NCBI GenBank assembly: GCA_964463485.1
Contig: CAYXDO010000081.1
Span: 1-47,281 of the forward strand
Reading direction: 5' to 3'
Length of the DNA stretch: 47,281 bases
Source: CAYXDO01 sp964463485
GTDB lineage: Bacteria; Myxococcota; Kuafuiibacteriia; Kuafuiibacteriales; Kuafuiibacteriaceae
Shown: positions 32,633-41,002 of the stretch, in pieces
How the letters are laid out: every line of letters starts with the position of its first letter
Numbering within the stretch: position 1 is the stretch's first letter
Program-made: the position numbers and the translations under genes
The notes under the pieces: model-generated
Database searches by the model: none
Told to the model about the DNA's origin: nothing
Seen by the model: the letters and a program-made list of their open reading frames with translations, nothing else

Positions 32633-34801
32633 GTGGTCAGGCCCTGCGCCGCTCTGCTCTCGCTGCTCGTAGGATGCGTCGAGCCGAACGTAGCCCCACC
32701 TCCGGTGAGCGGCGCCGAGATCCCACGCGGAGCTCGCTGCGACGAGTCGGTCTCTACACCCGATCTCCTCGTCAAATGCTCGCTCACCGGCGTCGACCGT
32801 ACCCACCTGTTGTCCGTGTGGGGCTCCGCGCCGGAAGATGTGTACATCGTGGGTGGGCGGGCAGCCGCGGCTGACGGCGGGTTCGTGGGCATCTGGCATT
32901 ACGACGGCGCTGAGTTCCACGCGGTCGACGTCGCTGGGCCGGGGCGAGCGTGGTGGGTGTCGGGTACCGACAGGGATCACGTCTTCGTCGTAGGCGAGGG
33001 TGGCCTCGGGCTCGTGCTGGTGAGTAGCTCACCTCCCCGCTTCGAGCCGTTCGACACTGGGACTCACGACACCATCTTCGGCTTGTGGGCGGCTCGTCCA
33101 GACCTCCAATACTTCGTGAGCGGTGACTTCACGCGGGCCGACGGCAGAGGTCAGGTGCACGTCCGCAGCGGCACCGTCACCCGCACGCTCTCCGACCCCG
33201 CGCTCGACGAGTACGAAGGCCGCGCTTTCTTCAAGGTCTGGGGCACCGGCCCCGAGGACGTGTTCGTCGGCGGTGAGCTCGGCACGATTTACCACTTCGA
33301 CGGCCGGGCGTGGTCGAGAATGCCGACGCCGAGCGATCGAGTCGTGATTCTGACTCTATCTGGACGCAGCTCGGAGCAAGTGTGGGCCGTGGGAGGTCGG
33401 GGCGCTGGGCGCGGCGTGATTTGGCGAAGAGACGGCCTGGCTTTCGAGGAGCTGGTTCCGGCTGGTCAGCTTCCTGGACTCATGGGTGTACACACCGGCG
33501 CCGCCGCGGCCGCCGTGGCGGGCGAGGACGGCTTCTGGGCTAGCCTCGACGGCGATGAGGTCGTGGAGCTGCCGAGAGTGACCGACCTGCCGCTGCATGG
33601 GGTCTGGACCGACCCAAAGGGGACGATTTGGGCGGTGGGCGGTAATCTTTTGGACATGAGTGACCCTCCGTCGCCGGTGCTTCTTCGAAAGAAGGGTCAC
33701 GAGTGTCCGCCCGGTGCGATCTCCGCGCCGGGCTATCATCACCTCGATCTGCAGGGTCGAGGAGGACGCCGTCGCGACGACGGAACCTATCCGATGTTCG
33801 ACGTGCCGCGCGGATCGATCCACGAGACCCTCAGGCACGGCGAGCACTACCTCGCGGAGTCCGGATCCTTCGTCGAGTTCGCCATTCCCCTCTGCGCGGA
33901 CCTCGATGCGGAGGTTGGCTTCCGTCTGCCGAACAACGACTCCACGGGCTCCGTCGCTCGGCACGAGCTCTTCGTCGTGCGAGAGGGTACGGAGGTCTTG
34001 GTCGCGGAGGCCGTGGACGCGGAGCCAGGGAACTCAGGTTACATTCCCTTCGACCGGTCGAGCTTGGCCGCCTCGGCGCGAGACCAGATCGCCCAAACGA
34101 TCACCCGGCCGCAATCGGAGGAGCGCGGATGGCAGGAGTTCGCGACCGCCCGCCCTTTCGAGACCCCCCCGCGGGACCTCCGCACGCGTCCCGGCGACAC
34201 GCTCCTCTTTCGGAGCACGAGCCTCGCTGACGTCATGTACGGGCTCATGATTTGGTACCCTCGAGAGAGTCTCGAGTATCAGTCGTTCGTGGAGGTCCAT
34301 GTCCCTCCCGGCCCTGGCGGGGAGCCGATGAGTGGGTCCGCGATCCCCACGGCCGGCCCCTGCTCGGAACAGACTCGCGATCTCTTCCTCGAGCTCGGGA
34401 CCGGCACTCACCTGTTCGAGAGTTTTCCTGCAACCCAGGCGAAGATCGAGTCGGGACCGCAGGGGAGCCTGATGCTCGTGCTGTCGCTCAGAGCTCGTGG
34501 ATTCGATCCAGGGAACCCGACCAACGCGACCGACCCCAGGAACCCATGGGTCGCCATCCAGATCGCGAAAGCGGGCAGGCCGCAGCTCGGAGCTGCACTG
34601 GTCGCCGACGGCGTGTGGCGACGGGGATTCTCGTCAAGCGGCGAAGACTCGGTCTTGCTGGGGCTGCGCGCCACCGCACCCGACGGAGTCGGCCTCTCGG
34701 AGCTCGAGGGGCCACTCCTCTTCGCGGAAGCCGAGCTCGTGAGCAGCGACGGAGTCACTTTGTGCACCTCCGCGCGCCTGACCGCGGCCAACGCCGAGTG
34801 A
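32633..34801 (+). CDS. Large lipoprotein with beta-propeller-like repeats
   Basis: The protein has 722 residues from the GTG at 32633; the exact start is uncertain because the frame is open further upstream. 'ALLSLLVGC' is a lipobox. The first half contains repeated units such as 'VWGSAPEDVYIVGG', 'VWGTGPEDVFVGGELGTIYH' and 'SSEQVWAVGGRGAG', a beta-propeller-like pattern common in secreted myxobacterial proteins. The second half (from about 380) looks like separate beta-rich domains ('RHELFVVREGTEVLVAEAVD', 'GDTLLFRSTSLADVMYGL'). It is predicted to be attached to the outer membrane or cell surface. The function is unknown. Confidence 0.75.
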   Translation: MVRPCAALLSLLVGCVEPNVAPPPVSGAEIPRGARCDESVSTPDLLVKCSLTGVDRTHLLSVWGSAPEDVYIVGGRAAAADGGFVGIWHYDGAEFHAVDVAGPGRAWWVSGTDRDHVFVVGEGGLGLVLVSSSPPRFEPFDTGTHDTIFGLWAARPDLQYFVSGDFTRADGRGQVHVRSGTVTRTLSDPALDEYEGRAFFKVWGTGPEDVFVGGELGTIYHFDGRAWSRMPTPSDRVVILTLSGRSSEQVWAVGGRGAGRGVIWRRDGLAFEELVPAGQLPGLMGVHTGAAAAAVAGEDGFWASLDGDEVVELPRVTDLPLHGVWTDPKGTIWAVGGNLLDMSDPPSPVLLRKKGHECPPGAISAPGYHHLDLQGRGGRRRDDGTYPMFDVPRGSIHETLRHGEHYLAESGSFVEFAIPLCADLDAEVGFRLPNNDSTGSVARHELFVVREGTEVLVAEAVDAEPGNSGYIPFDRSSLAASARDQIAQTITRPQSEERGWQEFATARPFETPPRDLRTRPGDTLLFRSTSLADVMYGLMIWYPRESLEYQSFVEVHVPPGPGGEPMSGSAIPTAGPCSEQTRDLFLELGTGTHLFESFPATQAKIESGPQGSLMLVLSLRARGFDPGNPTNATDPRNPWVAIQIAKAGRPQLGAALVADGVWRRGFSSSGEDSVLLGLRATAPDGVGLSELEGPLLFAEAELVSSDGVTLCTSARLTAANAE

Positions 34802-34807
34802 GACGAA

Positions 34808-35032
34808 GTGGGGAACCTGCAATCATCGCGAGCGAAACATCCGGCTCAACACGGCGTGAAGAAGCCGAAGGACCTTGTCGAGTACGTGGTCGTCCACGAG
34901 ATGCTGCACCTGGTCGAACCTGCGCATAGCGAGCGGTTCATTGGGCGTCTCGACAAACACTATCCGTCGTGGCGCGAGGCCCGCGCCGAGCTGAACGCGC
35001 TGCCGCTCTCGGCCGAGAAGTGGAGCGAATAG
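34808..35032 (+). pseudogene. C-terminal fragment of a DUF45/YgjP-like metallopeptidase
   Basis: The frame reads 'KKPKDLVEYVVVHEMLHLVE', then 'HSERFIGRLDKHYPSWREAR' and 'ELNALPLS'. This matches the end of DUF45 (YgjP/WLM-type) proteins, including the zinc motif HExxH and the downstream His. The N-terminal part, including the usual 'RWGSC' motif, is missing, so only about 60 of the usual 230 or so residues remain. It is most likely a truncated gene. Confidence 0.65.
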
Positions 35033-35136
35033 GTCGAGGCGGCAGCAGCGTGCGACGGCTGATCAGCGCTCGGCGGCACCTGGGCAGCACGCATCAGCGA
35101 ACGCGCAGCAGCTCCCGAACGCCGGCCAGCACTCCA

Positions 35137-35496
35137 CCAACTTGGGGCAGCAGTCGTCGAACGTTGGGCAGCGCTCACCGACGCGGCGCAGCACCTCACC
35201 AACGTGGGGCAGCGGTCATCGAACGTTGGGCAGCGCGCCACCGACGCGGGGCAGCAGGCCACCTCGAGATGCCAGCAGGTGCTGCCCGCCTCCCCCAACA
35301 CGCTGCCCAACCGCCGCGGCGCGCTGCCCAACCGCCGCGACTCGCTGCTCAACCGCCGCGACGCGCTGCCCAACCGCCCCGACTCACTGCCCAACCGCCG
35401 CGACGCGCTGCCCAACCGCCGCGACGCGCTGTCCAACCGCCGCGACGCGCTGCCCAACCGTCGCGATGCGCTGCCCAACCGCCGCGACGCGCTGCC
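35137..35496. repeat. Minisatellite with a 21-bp basic period
   Basis: From 35301 to 35496 about nine copies of AACCGCCGCGACGCGCTGCC(C) run head to tail. They encode the heptad LPNRRDA in one frame and AAQPPRR in another. Just upstream (35137-35261) two longer 62/63-bp units (CCAAC.TGGGGCAGC... GTTGGGCAGC...) follow the same multiple of 21. Long open frames through the array (for example 34969 onward) are by-products of a repeat length divisible by three. The real gene starts at 35623. No other gene is supported in 35033-35622. Confidence 0.9.
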
Positions 35497-35622
35497 AATG
35501 AGCCCGCGCTTCTCGTCTCAACCCCGGCTCCACGTGCTGGTTTCCTCCCCGCACGTTTTCCGCCTTCCGCCGCTTGTCTTCGGTCCCAGTCGCGGCTAGC
35601 TTGCTCCCCAGGAGGAGTTCCC

Positions 35623-36498
35623 ATGGTTTTCGAACTTACAGATGAGACTCGAGCGATGCTCGAGGAAACGAAACGCGTTGATACACCCGCCGAATTTCAG
35701 GCGCTCATGTCCGACGCCACACCGGAAATGGACCGTGTGGTCACCGAGGTCCTCGCGCCATCGCAGCCGGTCTCGGAGACTCTGACTGAGCTCCAAGACC
35801 TGTACGTCGCGGTCAGGACCTACTCGACCGACCTTGCCGCCAAAAACTACGGTGCCGATCGCGTCGAGCGGTTCAAAAACGCGATCCGCCTGGGACAGAC
35901 CGCCGTGACCTGGTTCGCCGAAGGAGCCAAGGCCGGATCTTTCCGAAATCGCACCATCGAAGAGACTGTCGCCGCGAGCCGCCAGTGGCGCGGTCGACTC
36001 AGTGCCATAGGCGGCGCCGCCTTCTGGGCACAACCGTCCTTGGCTGAGCTCTTCTCCGACGTGAACTCCTCCCAGACCCTGGACGAGGAAAAAGCGGACC
36101 TCGAGATGCTCACGGGGTTGGTGAAGAAGCACCGCGCCGCGCTCGAGCCCTACGGCCTCACGGCCGAGTTCGTCCTCGAGGGTGAGAAGCTCCGGGACGA
36201 AGCCAGCGGTCGAGACGTCCTTGCCGTGCTCGGACTGCGAAGCGAAGCCGAAGCGCGCGACCTTCGCAACCGCGTCCTAACCTATGCGGTCTGGCTCGGG
36301 CATGAAGCTCGGATGGCCGGGATCAACGCCTGCTACGAAGACGCTCCCAAACGCCGCCGGTTTGAAGCGGCTTCGTTCCGAAACGCCCTGAGACGACTTC
36401 GCTCCAAACGGGGCAGTAAGGCCGACCCGAAGGACATAGCGCCTCCTGGCGCCACGCCGATCGATACCGGCGACGGCGGTCCCTTCCTGCCTGAATAG
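35623..36498 (+). CDS. Hypothetical protein, mostly alpha-helical
   Basis: The protein has 291 residues, with AGGAGGAG seven bases before the ATG. It is predicted to be soluble and helical ('FELTDETRAMLEETKRVDTP', 'LEMLTGLVKKHRAALEPYGL') with no signal peptide. The C-terminus is basic, then Pro/Gly-rich ('RRLRSKRGSKADPKDIAPPG'). I do not recognise the family. The frame also runs upstream through the minisatellite, but the strong ribosome site fixes the start here. Confidence 0.75.
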   Translation: MVFELTDETRAMLEETKRVDTPAEFQALMSDATPEMDRVVTEVLAPSQPVSETLTELQDLYVAVRTYSTDLAAKNYGADRVERFKNAIRLGQTAVTWFAEGAKAGSFRNRTIEETVAASRQWRGRLSAIGGAAFWAQPSLAELFSDVNSSQTLDEEKADLEMLTGLVKKHRAALEPYGLTAEFVLEGEKLRDEASGRDVLAVLGLRSEAEARDLRNRVLTYAVWLGHEARMAGINACYEDAPKRRRFEAASFRNALRRLRSKRGSKADPKDIAPPGATPIDTGDGGPFLPE

Positions 36499-36506
36499 CG
36501 AAATCC

Positions 36507-36764
36507 GTGACGATCTCGCTTGGCCTCGGCGCCCGTCGCTCCGTCACCGGTGCTCTCTTCAGTCTGCCCGCGGACGACCTGGTGACCCACGGGGTGGTCG
36601 TCGGGATCTGGAAAAGCAGGCCTCTTGACGGTCCTCGTCGAAGAGGCCCTTCGCAGCTCCTTTCCGGTGCTGCTGATCGACGTCAACGGTCCTCACCGCG
36701 GCGTGCGTGTCGAGTACGGCGGCCATTACGCCTCCCTGGCCCATCGGCTCGGCGATCCGCGGTG
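36507..36764 (+). pseudogene. Frameshifted fragment of a HerA/DUF87-like ATPase
   Basis: The first part reads 'LFSLPADDLVTHGVVVG'. After a small deletion the next frame reads 'SGKAGLLTVLVEEALRSSFP' and 'VLLIDVNG'. Together these are the beginning of the P-loop ATPase domain of HerA-like proteins (..THGVVVGMTGSGK.GLL..), with the Walker A motif cut by the frameshift near 36610. The frame ends at 36764 after unrelated residues. It abuts the truncated P-type ATPase on the other strand. Confidence 0.55.
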
Positions 36765-37598
36765 AGAAACGCGGCGCTTGACGAGCTTTGAGAGCTCGAC
36801 GGCCGTGACCGGACCGAGCCCGACGATCAGGCCGAGGGAACAGTCCGCGAGCGACAGAGCTCCGATCTGAAAGAGCGCCTGGGTCGCGGGGATGTGATGG
36901 ATCCCTAGCTGGACGAGGACGGAGATCAGCACGACGCCGAGGAGCCGAACGTTGGTGAAGGCGCCAACCTCGAAGAAGAGGCGCGTCTGACTTCGGGCGG
37001 CGAACGCGCGGAAGAGCTCGCCGAAGACGAGGACGGAGAACGCGAGATTGCGCGCCTCCGTCAGATCTCTCGTGCGGAGAGCCCAGACGAAGACGCCGAG
37101 TGTCGCCGACGCCTCGAGGAGTCCGACGAGCAGGATGGTGCTCCATTCAGAACGCCCGAGCATCGGCTCGAGCGGCGATCGCGGAGGTCTCTTCAGCGCG
37201 TCCGGGTCGACAGGATCGGTGACGAGGGCGAGCGCCGGAAGCCCGTCGGTGACGAGATTTATCCACAGGAGATGGAGCGGAAGAAGCGGCAGCGGCAACC
37301 CGAGCATCGACGCCGCCAGCATGACGCCGAGCTCGCTCGCGTTGCCGGCGAGGAGATAGACCAGCGTCTTTCGAATGTTGTCGAAGATGCCGCGTCCCTC
37401 ATGAACGGCCGCGACGATGCTCGCGAAGTTGTCATCCGTCAGCACCATGTCGGAGGCTTCGCGCGTGACCTCGGTGCCCGTCTTGCCCATCGCGATCCCG
37501 ATGTGCGCTTCCCGAAGCGAGGGCGCGTCGTTCACGCCGTCGCCTGTCATGGCCACGACGGCACCTCTCGCCTTCCACGCGCGGACGACCTTGAGGTC
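36726..37598 (-). pseudogene. C-terminal half of a P-type cation ATPase
   Basis: From 'KVVRAWKARGAVVAMTGDGV' onward the frame encodes the hinge motif TGDGVNDAP and the last six membrane helices ('AGNASELGVMLAASMLGLPL', 'HLLWINLVTDGLPALALVTD'), typical of type II (calcium-like) P-ATPases. The first four helices, the actuator domain and the DKTGT phosphorylation site are absent. Upstream sequence in the same strand belongs to the duplicated lipoprotein gene in another frame; the junction is near 37598. The protein cannot be functional. Confidence 0.85.
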
Positions 37599-38248
37599 GA
37601 CGAGACGCGCGCCTCCACTCCGCGCGGAACGAGCGGGCAGTTCGGCATCTCCGGCACGTCGTGCCCGAGCGACGCGTTTCGAGCGAGGTGGCAGTCGACG
37701 ACGCGCTGGAGCCATTCGGCTGTCATGCCTTCGAGCGCGCGAAAGGTGACGATGGCGCCGACGGTTCGTTCCGTCGGCACCTTCGCTCGAGCGTCGGCCT
37801 CCGGGATCGTCAGTGGTCCAACGCCGATGATGTCCTCGGCATGCTCGAATGGGCTCATGTCTCTATCGTCGGGCGCGATCCCCGCGCATGTTCTGGCCTC
37901 GGCTTCTTTGAGCGCCCGGGAGGCCGCACGATGGTTCGCCGCGTGACGGCGATGCTCTTCCGCTTGGCGTCGATGCGTGTTCGTCGCGTTCGTCACGGAC
38001 GTCCAACAGATGTCGCTCCAGACGAGATCTCGCCGCGCGGCCGAACTGCCGGGCCGACAGCGCAGCCGCTCGACGTCGGCTTGGGAGTCATACTGCCTGG
38101 CGTGCGCTGTTGCCTGTCGGTCTTCTTCCTCAGCGCGAGCCTCGTGCTCTTCCGTGCTCATGTCGTGGGGGCGTGCGCCGGGCGTCGCCGCGGTGCATCC
38201 TAGAAAAGGGAGACTGATCAAGAACGTGACGTGACTGGTGTTCAACAT
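37547..38248 (-). CDS. Predicted lipoprotein, copy 2, C-terminally truncated
   Basis: The protein has 233 residues and starts with a lipoprotein-like signal ('LISLPFLGC'). It matches copy 1 (5958-6710) along most of its length, for example 'DICWTSVTNATNTHRRQAEE', 'EWLQRVVDCHLARNASLGHD' and 'PEMPNCPLVPRGVEARVSS'. After residue 217 the similarity ends abruptly and the last 16 residues are read out of frame from P-type ATPase DNA. About 35 residues of the normal C-terminus are missing, so function is doubtful. A sigma-54-type promoter and an activator dyad still lie upstream. Confidence 0.75.
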   Translation of the reverse strand: MLNTSHVTFLISLPFLGCTAATPGARPHDMSTEEHEARAEEEDRQATAHARQYDSQADVERLRCRPGSSAARRDLVWSDICWTSVTNATNTHRRQAEEHRRHAANHRAASRALKEAEARTCAGIAPDDRDMSPFEHAEDIIGVGPLTIPEADARAKVPTERTVGAIVTFRALEGMTAEWLQRVVDCHLARNASLGHDVPEMPNCPLVPRGVEARVSSTSRSSARGRREVPSWP

Positions 38249-38357
38249 GATCCGCGTGCTCCCTCGCTCGATGAGGTCGAGCGATCAACGTTGCTCGGTG
38301 ATGCCGGCGATCGGCGTGACGTGGGCCCGCGCCCACGTCGGGTTGCGATGTGCAAAA

Positions 38358-38371
38358 GCACAGCTCATGCC
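38358..38371 (-). promoter_or_regulatory. Candidate sigma-54 promoter of lipoprotein copy 2
   Basis: The minus strand reads GTGGCATGAGCTGTGCTTTT, with TGGCATG and .TGCT at exact spacing. Transcription would start near 38346, about 98 bases before the ATG, similar to copy 1 (about 80). Confidence 0.55.
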
Positions 38372-38470
38372 ACCTCGCCCGGAGCAGCGCTCTCGTCGCT
38401 TCCTTCCAGAGCGCGCGCTACCGGTTCGGAATCGCCGCTCCCAAGGGGTGACATCGACGGAAGAATTTTT

Positions 38471-38487
38471 GTAACTCGAACAGGTAC
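38471..38487. promoter_or_regulatory. Candidate activator dyad GTAAC-N7-GGTAC
   Basis: GTAAC-TCGAACA-GGTAC lies 100 bp upstream of the -24 box of lipoprotein copy 2, as the 6927 site does for copy 1. It extends to TGTAAC...GGTACA. Confidence 0.4.
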
Positions 38488-38518
38488 AGTGTGGTCACGA
38501 CGGATGCGTCCGCCTCAG

Positions 38519-38729
38519 TCGTAGCGCGAAGCGTTTGCTCGTCGACCGCTCGAGGGCGCAGGGCCGAGGACGCCCCGAGCGCGGATCTCTGCGCGGTCGC
38601 CCCGTGGCGCGCCGGAAGCTCGACGTGGAAGGCCCCGCCCCCCGATATGTTCTCGGCCCAAATCGTCCCGTCGTGCTCCGCGATGATCCGCCTGCAGTAA
38701 CCAAGAAAGCCACCGGCCCCACCGCCCGA
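38519..38729 (-). pseudogene. Remnant of a second histidine kinase C-terminus
   Basis: In the minus strand the sequence reads 'CRRIIAEHDGTIWAENISGG' then 'GAFHVELPA', the end of a HATPase_c domain. The preceding G-box is degraded (GGAGGFLGY) and other kinase motifs are broken by frame changes. It occupies the same place relative to lipoprotein copy 2 as the kinase stump at 7058 does relative to copy 1, although in the opposite orientation. Confidence 0.55.
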
Positions 38730-39249
38730 GGTCCCATTGGGACTTCGCGGCGAGGGCGAAGTCTGGCCCGGCTCTTGCTCTCCGAGTCATGACAACGGCC
38801 GACACACCGGGGCGCCTGGTCGGCACCCCGGAGACAGGCCTCGAATCCGAGCTTCGAGAGGAGCAACTCATGAGCGCGGCCGGATCCTCGTCGGCGATGA
38901 ACATCCTCGAGCTCTTCAAGCAGATACCGTCCCGTGACACGTCAGCGTGGACGCGATGAAGCTGGGGGCGAGCTTTCATCAGGCAACGATTGGCCCCTTC
39001 GACGCCTTTGTCGAAGAGATCAGGTTTTCGTTCGAGTGCGAGCACGTCGGCTGTGACTGTTACGGCCCGTGCTGCGAGGGGCGCATTCACGCAGTGAAGG
39101 TCACGACGTTCGGCCGAAGTTCGGACGCCAGCGACGCCAGGCCCTCGCGACAGCATCCCTCGAGCGCTTCTTCAATGACTCCGTCGCCCGGATCTCCGGG
39201 CGGCGTCTTCCACGCGTCCGCGCGTGCAATCGAAAGGAACGGCGAGACA
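38730..39249. other. Gene-poor degraded interval
   Basis: About 520 bp between the kinase remnant and CBM48 copy 2. Frames here change within short distances, and only faint coding traces such as 'MFIADEDPAAL' on the minus strand are seen, perhaps from a former receiver domain. A plus-strand frame from 38947 runs into CBM48 copy 2 but has no ribosome site or recognisable domain. Confidence 0.4.
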
Positions 39250-39546
39250 ATGACAACCAAGAACGAAAACAAGACCACGCTTCACCTCAAAGCCCCGCGA
39301 GCCGAACGCGTGTTCCTGGCAGGGAACTTCAACGAGTGGAAGACCGACGCGCTCGCCATGCGACGCTCGAAAGACGGCGACTGGTCGATCGACCTCGCGC
39401 TGCCTCCAGGTCGCTACGAGTACAAGTTCGTCGTCGATGGAAACTGGTGCTGTGATGTTTCGAACGATGCCGTCGTCGAAGCGATCGATTCGGGCGTTCC
39501 AAACGACTTCGGCACGATGAATCGGGTTCTCGAGATCCGGTCGTGA
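39250..39546 (+). CDS. Stand-alone CBM48 (glycogen-binding) protein, copy 2
   Basis: The protein has 98 residues, the same length as copy 1 at 5190-5486 and about 86 percent identical by hand count. All carbohydrate-binding residues are kept ('VFLAGNFNEWK', 'DGDWSIDLALPPGRYEYKF', 'VVDGNWCC'). The start at 39250 is set by alignment with copy 1 and an AAAGGAA sequence upstream. It is oriented away from lipoprotein copy 2, so the original operon order has been rearranged. Its stop overlaps the GTG of the next gene by four bases. Confidence 0.9.
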   Translation: MTTKNENKTTLHLKAPRAERVFLAGNFNEWKTDALAMRRSKDGDWSIDLALPPGRYEYKFVVDGNWCCDVSNDAVVEAIDSGVPNDFGTMNRVLEIRS

Positions 39547-39842
39547 GCAAACTGCGGATGACGTTCGATCGAGCTCAGCCAATCTTCGTTTTGATCGCGG
39601 TCGCCGCCCTTTCGACGAGATGCGGCGCGGGCCAGGAGCCAGCCCTCGACGCGGCCGATGCGACCGCTGTGGATGCAAGCGGCCTTGCGGATGGTGGGCC
39701 GGATGGGTCAGCCGGCAGTGTCTGCGTCGAGGGCTGTTCACCGAGCCAGGTCTGCTGCCTTGATCAGCACGGTCACTTCCCACGTTGCGTCGAAGGGGTC
39801 GAATGTCCAGCACCACTTCAGGCTCCGCGAGATGGAGGGTGA
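39543..39842 (+). CDS. Small secreted Cys-rich protein
   Basis: The protein has 99 residues, starting at the GTG that overlaps the CBM48 stop (GTGA). A signal segment ('QPIFVLIAVAALSTRCGAG') may end in a lipidated Cys, although Arg before the Cys is unusual. An Asp/Ala-rich linker and a C-terminal cluster 'CVEGCSPSQVCCLDQHG' with two further Cys follow, suggesting a disulfide-stabilised or metal-binding module. The family is unknown. Confidence 0.55.
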   Translation: MSKLRMTFDRAQPIFVLIAVAALSTRCGAGQEPALDAADATAVDASGLADGGPDGSAGSVCVEGCSPSQVCCLDQHGHFPRCVEGVECPAPLQAPRDGG

Positions 39843-39950
39843 AGAGGACCCGCCCATGAAGGAGAGTAGCTACGGCATCGCCTCGGCCCCGATCAATCAA
39901 AAGGTCGATGCTACCCGGACGACAGTCCAAGCCAAGCAGCTCTGGATACT

Positions 39951-40649
39951 TCAACCCCGGACTGTTGGTCCCGGTGAGTCGGCAGAAGTGAAGTGGTCGT
40001 CCCCGCCGTCTAGCGCCTCGCGCGCCTCCTTCACGAGCCACGGCACCATCAACAGTGCCGCCGCAGGATCCGCCCACCACCATCCGGCGGCCGCGTTGGC
40101 GGCCAACCCGAGGAGCAGCGTGAACGACAGGTACGAGCACGCGATCGTCTCCTTCGCCTCGGCCCTCAGCGCCGCGCTCCCGATCTCGCGCGCCGCGCGC
40201 AGCTTCGCCCACGACACGAGCGGCATCACGACGAGCGAGGCTGCGGCGAGCACGATCCCGATAAGGCTCACCTCCGGCGCATCGGCACTCCAAAGCGTCC
40301 AGGCCGACTGCCCGGTGACATAGGACGCCAGTGCGACGAAGGTGAAGCCGACGAACTGGTGCACGCGGAGCTCGGTGCGCTCGAGGGTCTCCGCATCAGC
40401 GCCCCGGGCCTCCACCCGAAGGCGCCACAGCAGGACGCTCGCGGCCGCCGTCTCGATCATGCTGTCGAGGCCGAAGCCCACGAGCGCGACACTGTCGGCC
40501 GCAGCCCCCGACCACAGCGCGATGACGGCTTCGATCACGTTGTAGCCCAAGGTCGTCCCAACGAGCCACGACGCGATGCGCATCCAATCGCGTGAGCGAG
40601 TCGCGCTCGGCGTCTCGCCGGTTTGCTGCGCTGGATTTCGTTCGTTCAC
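39951..40649 (-). CDS. Cation diffusion facilitator (CDF) family transporter
   Basis: The protein has 232 residues with about six hydrophobic helices. 'ADSVALVGFGLDSMIETAAA' and 'LRAEAKETIACSYLS' match the two metal-site helices (2 and 5) of CDF proteins. The usual C-terminal cytoplasmic metal-binding domain is absent, so it is a short form. It should export divalent cations such as Zn, Co or Cd. It follows the PII gene directly (two-base gap) as the last gene of the third RND operon. Confidence 0.8.
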   Translation of the reverse strand: MNERNPAQQTGETPSATRSRDWMRIASWLVGTTLGYNVIEAVIALWSGAAADSVALVGFGLDSMIETAAASVLLWRLRVEARGADAETLERTELRVHQFVGFTFVALASYVTGQSAWTLWSADAPEVSLIGIVLAAASLVVMPLVSWAKLRAAREIGSAALRAEAKETIACSYLSFTLLLGLAANAAAGWWWADPAAALLMVPWLVKEAREALDGGDDHFTSADSPGPTVRG

Positions 40650-40651
40650 AC

Positions 40652-40993
40652 TCAGATCGCTCCCTCGCCCCGATCGCCGGTGCGGATCTTCACGACCTCG
40701 GAGAGGTCATGCACGAAGATCTTCCCGTCGCCCATGTTTCCGGTCCGTGCGGCTGCGGCGATCGCCGTGACGACCTCATCGGCGATCGCCGCAGGGACCA
40801 CGACCTCGAGCTTGGTCTTGCGCACGAAGGTGCAGCCGCCCTCCTCGACCGTCTCGCTCGCGCCGGCGCCGCGTCCTTTGCCCCACCCCATCACCTGCGA
40901 GACCGTGACTCCTGGCAGGCCGTCGATCGCTCGCAACGCGTCGCAGACCTTCTGGAGCATGAAGGGTTGGATGATGGCCTTGATCTCTTTCAT
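40652..40993 (-). CDS. PII family signal protein linked to metal efflux
   Basis: The protein has 113 residues with the normal PII fold signatures: 'KEIKAIIQPFMLQKVCDALR' at the start, 'LEVVVPAAIADEVVTAIAAA' and 'TGNMGDGKIFVHDLSEVVKI' at the end. The T-loop region (about 38-58, 'GKGRGAGASETVEEGGCTFV') lacks the Tyr that is uridylylated in GlnB/GlnK, and contains a Cys. Such PII variants occur next to heavy-metal RND genes in other bacteria (the PII-NG group). Here the gene sits nine bases after czcA. It probably senses nucleotides and modulates the pump. Confidence 0.88.
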   Translation of the reverse strand: MKEIKAIIQPFMLQKVCDALRAIDGLPGVTVSQVMGWGKGRGAGASETVEEGGCTFVRKTKLEVVVPAAIADEVVTAIAAAARTGNMGDGKIFVHDLSEVVKIRTGDRGEGAI

Positions 40994-41002
40994 GGAGTCC
41001 TC

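Noticed and set aside
35301..35496. CRISPR array
   Set aside because: The units are directly adjacent with no unique spacers, so this is a tandem repeat.
34969..35622. Long open frame through the minisatellite joined to the gene at 35623
   Set aside because: The frame is open only because the repeat unit is a multiple of three; the strong ribosome site at 35623 marks the real start.
36726..37715. P-type ATPase fragment read as a complete 329-residue gene
   Set aside because: The first ~40 codons are out-of-frame lipoprotein sequence, and the catalytic Asp domain is missing.
38730..39156. Possible receiver-domain remnant on the minus strand (MFIADEDPAAL)
   Set aside because: The match is short and would need several frame changes; not strong enough for a feature of its own.
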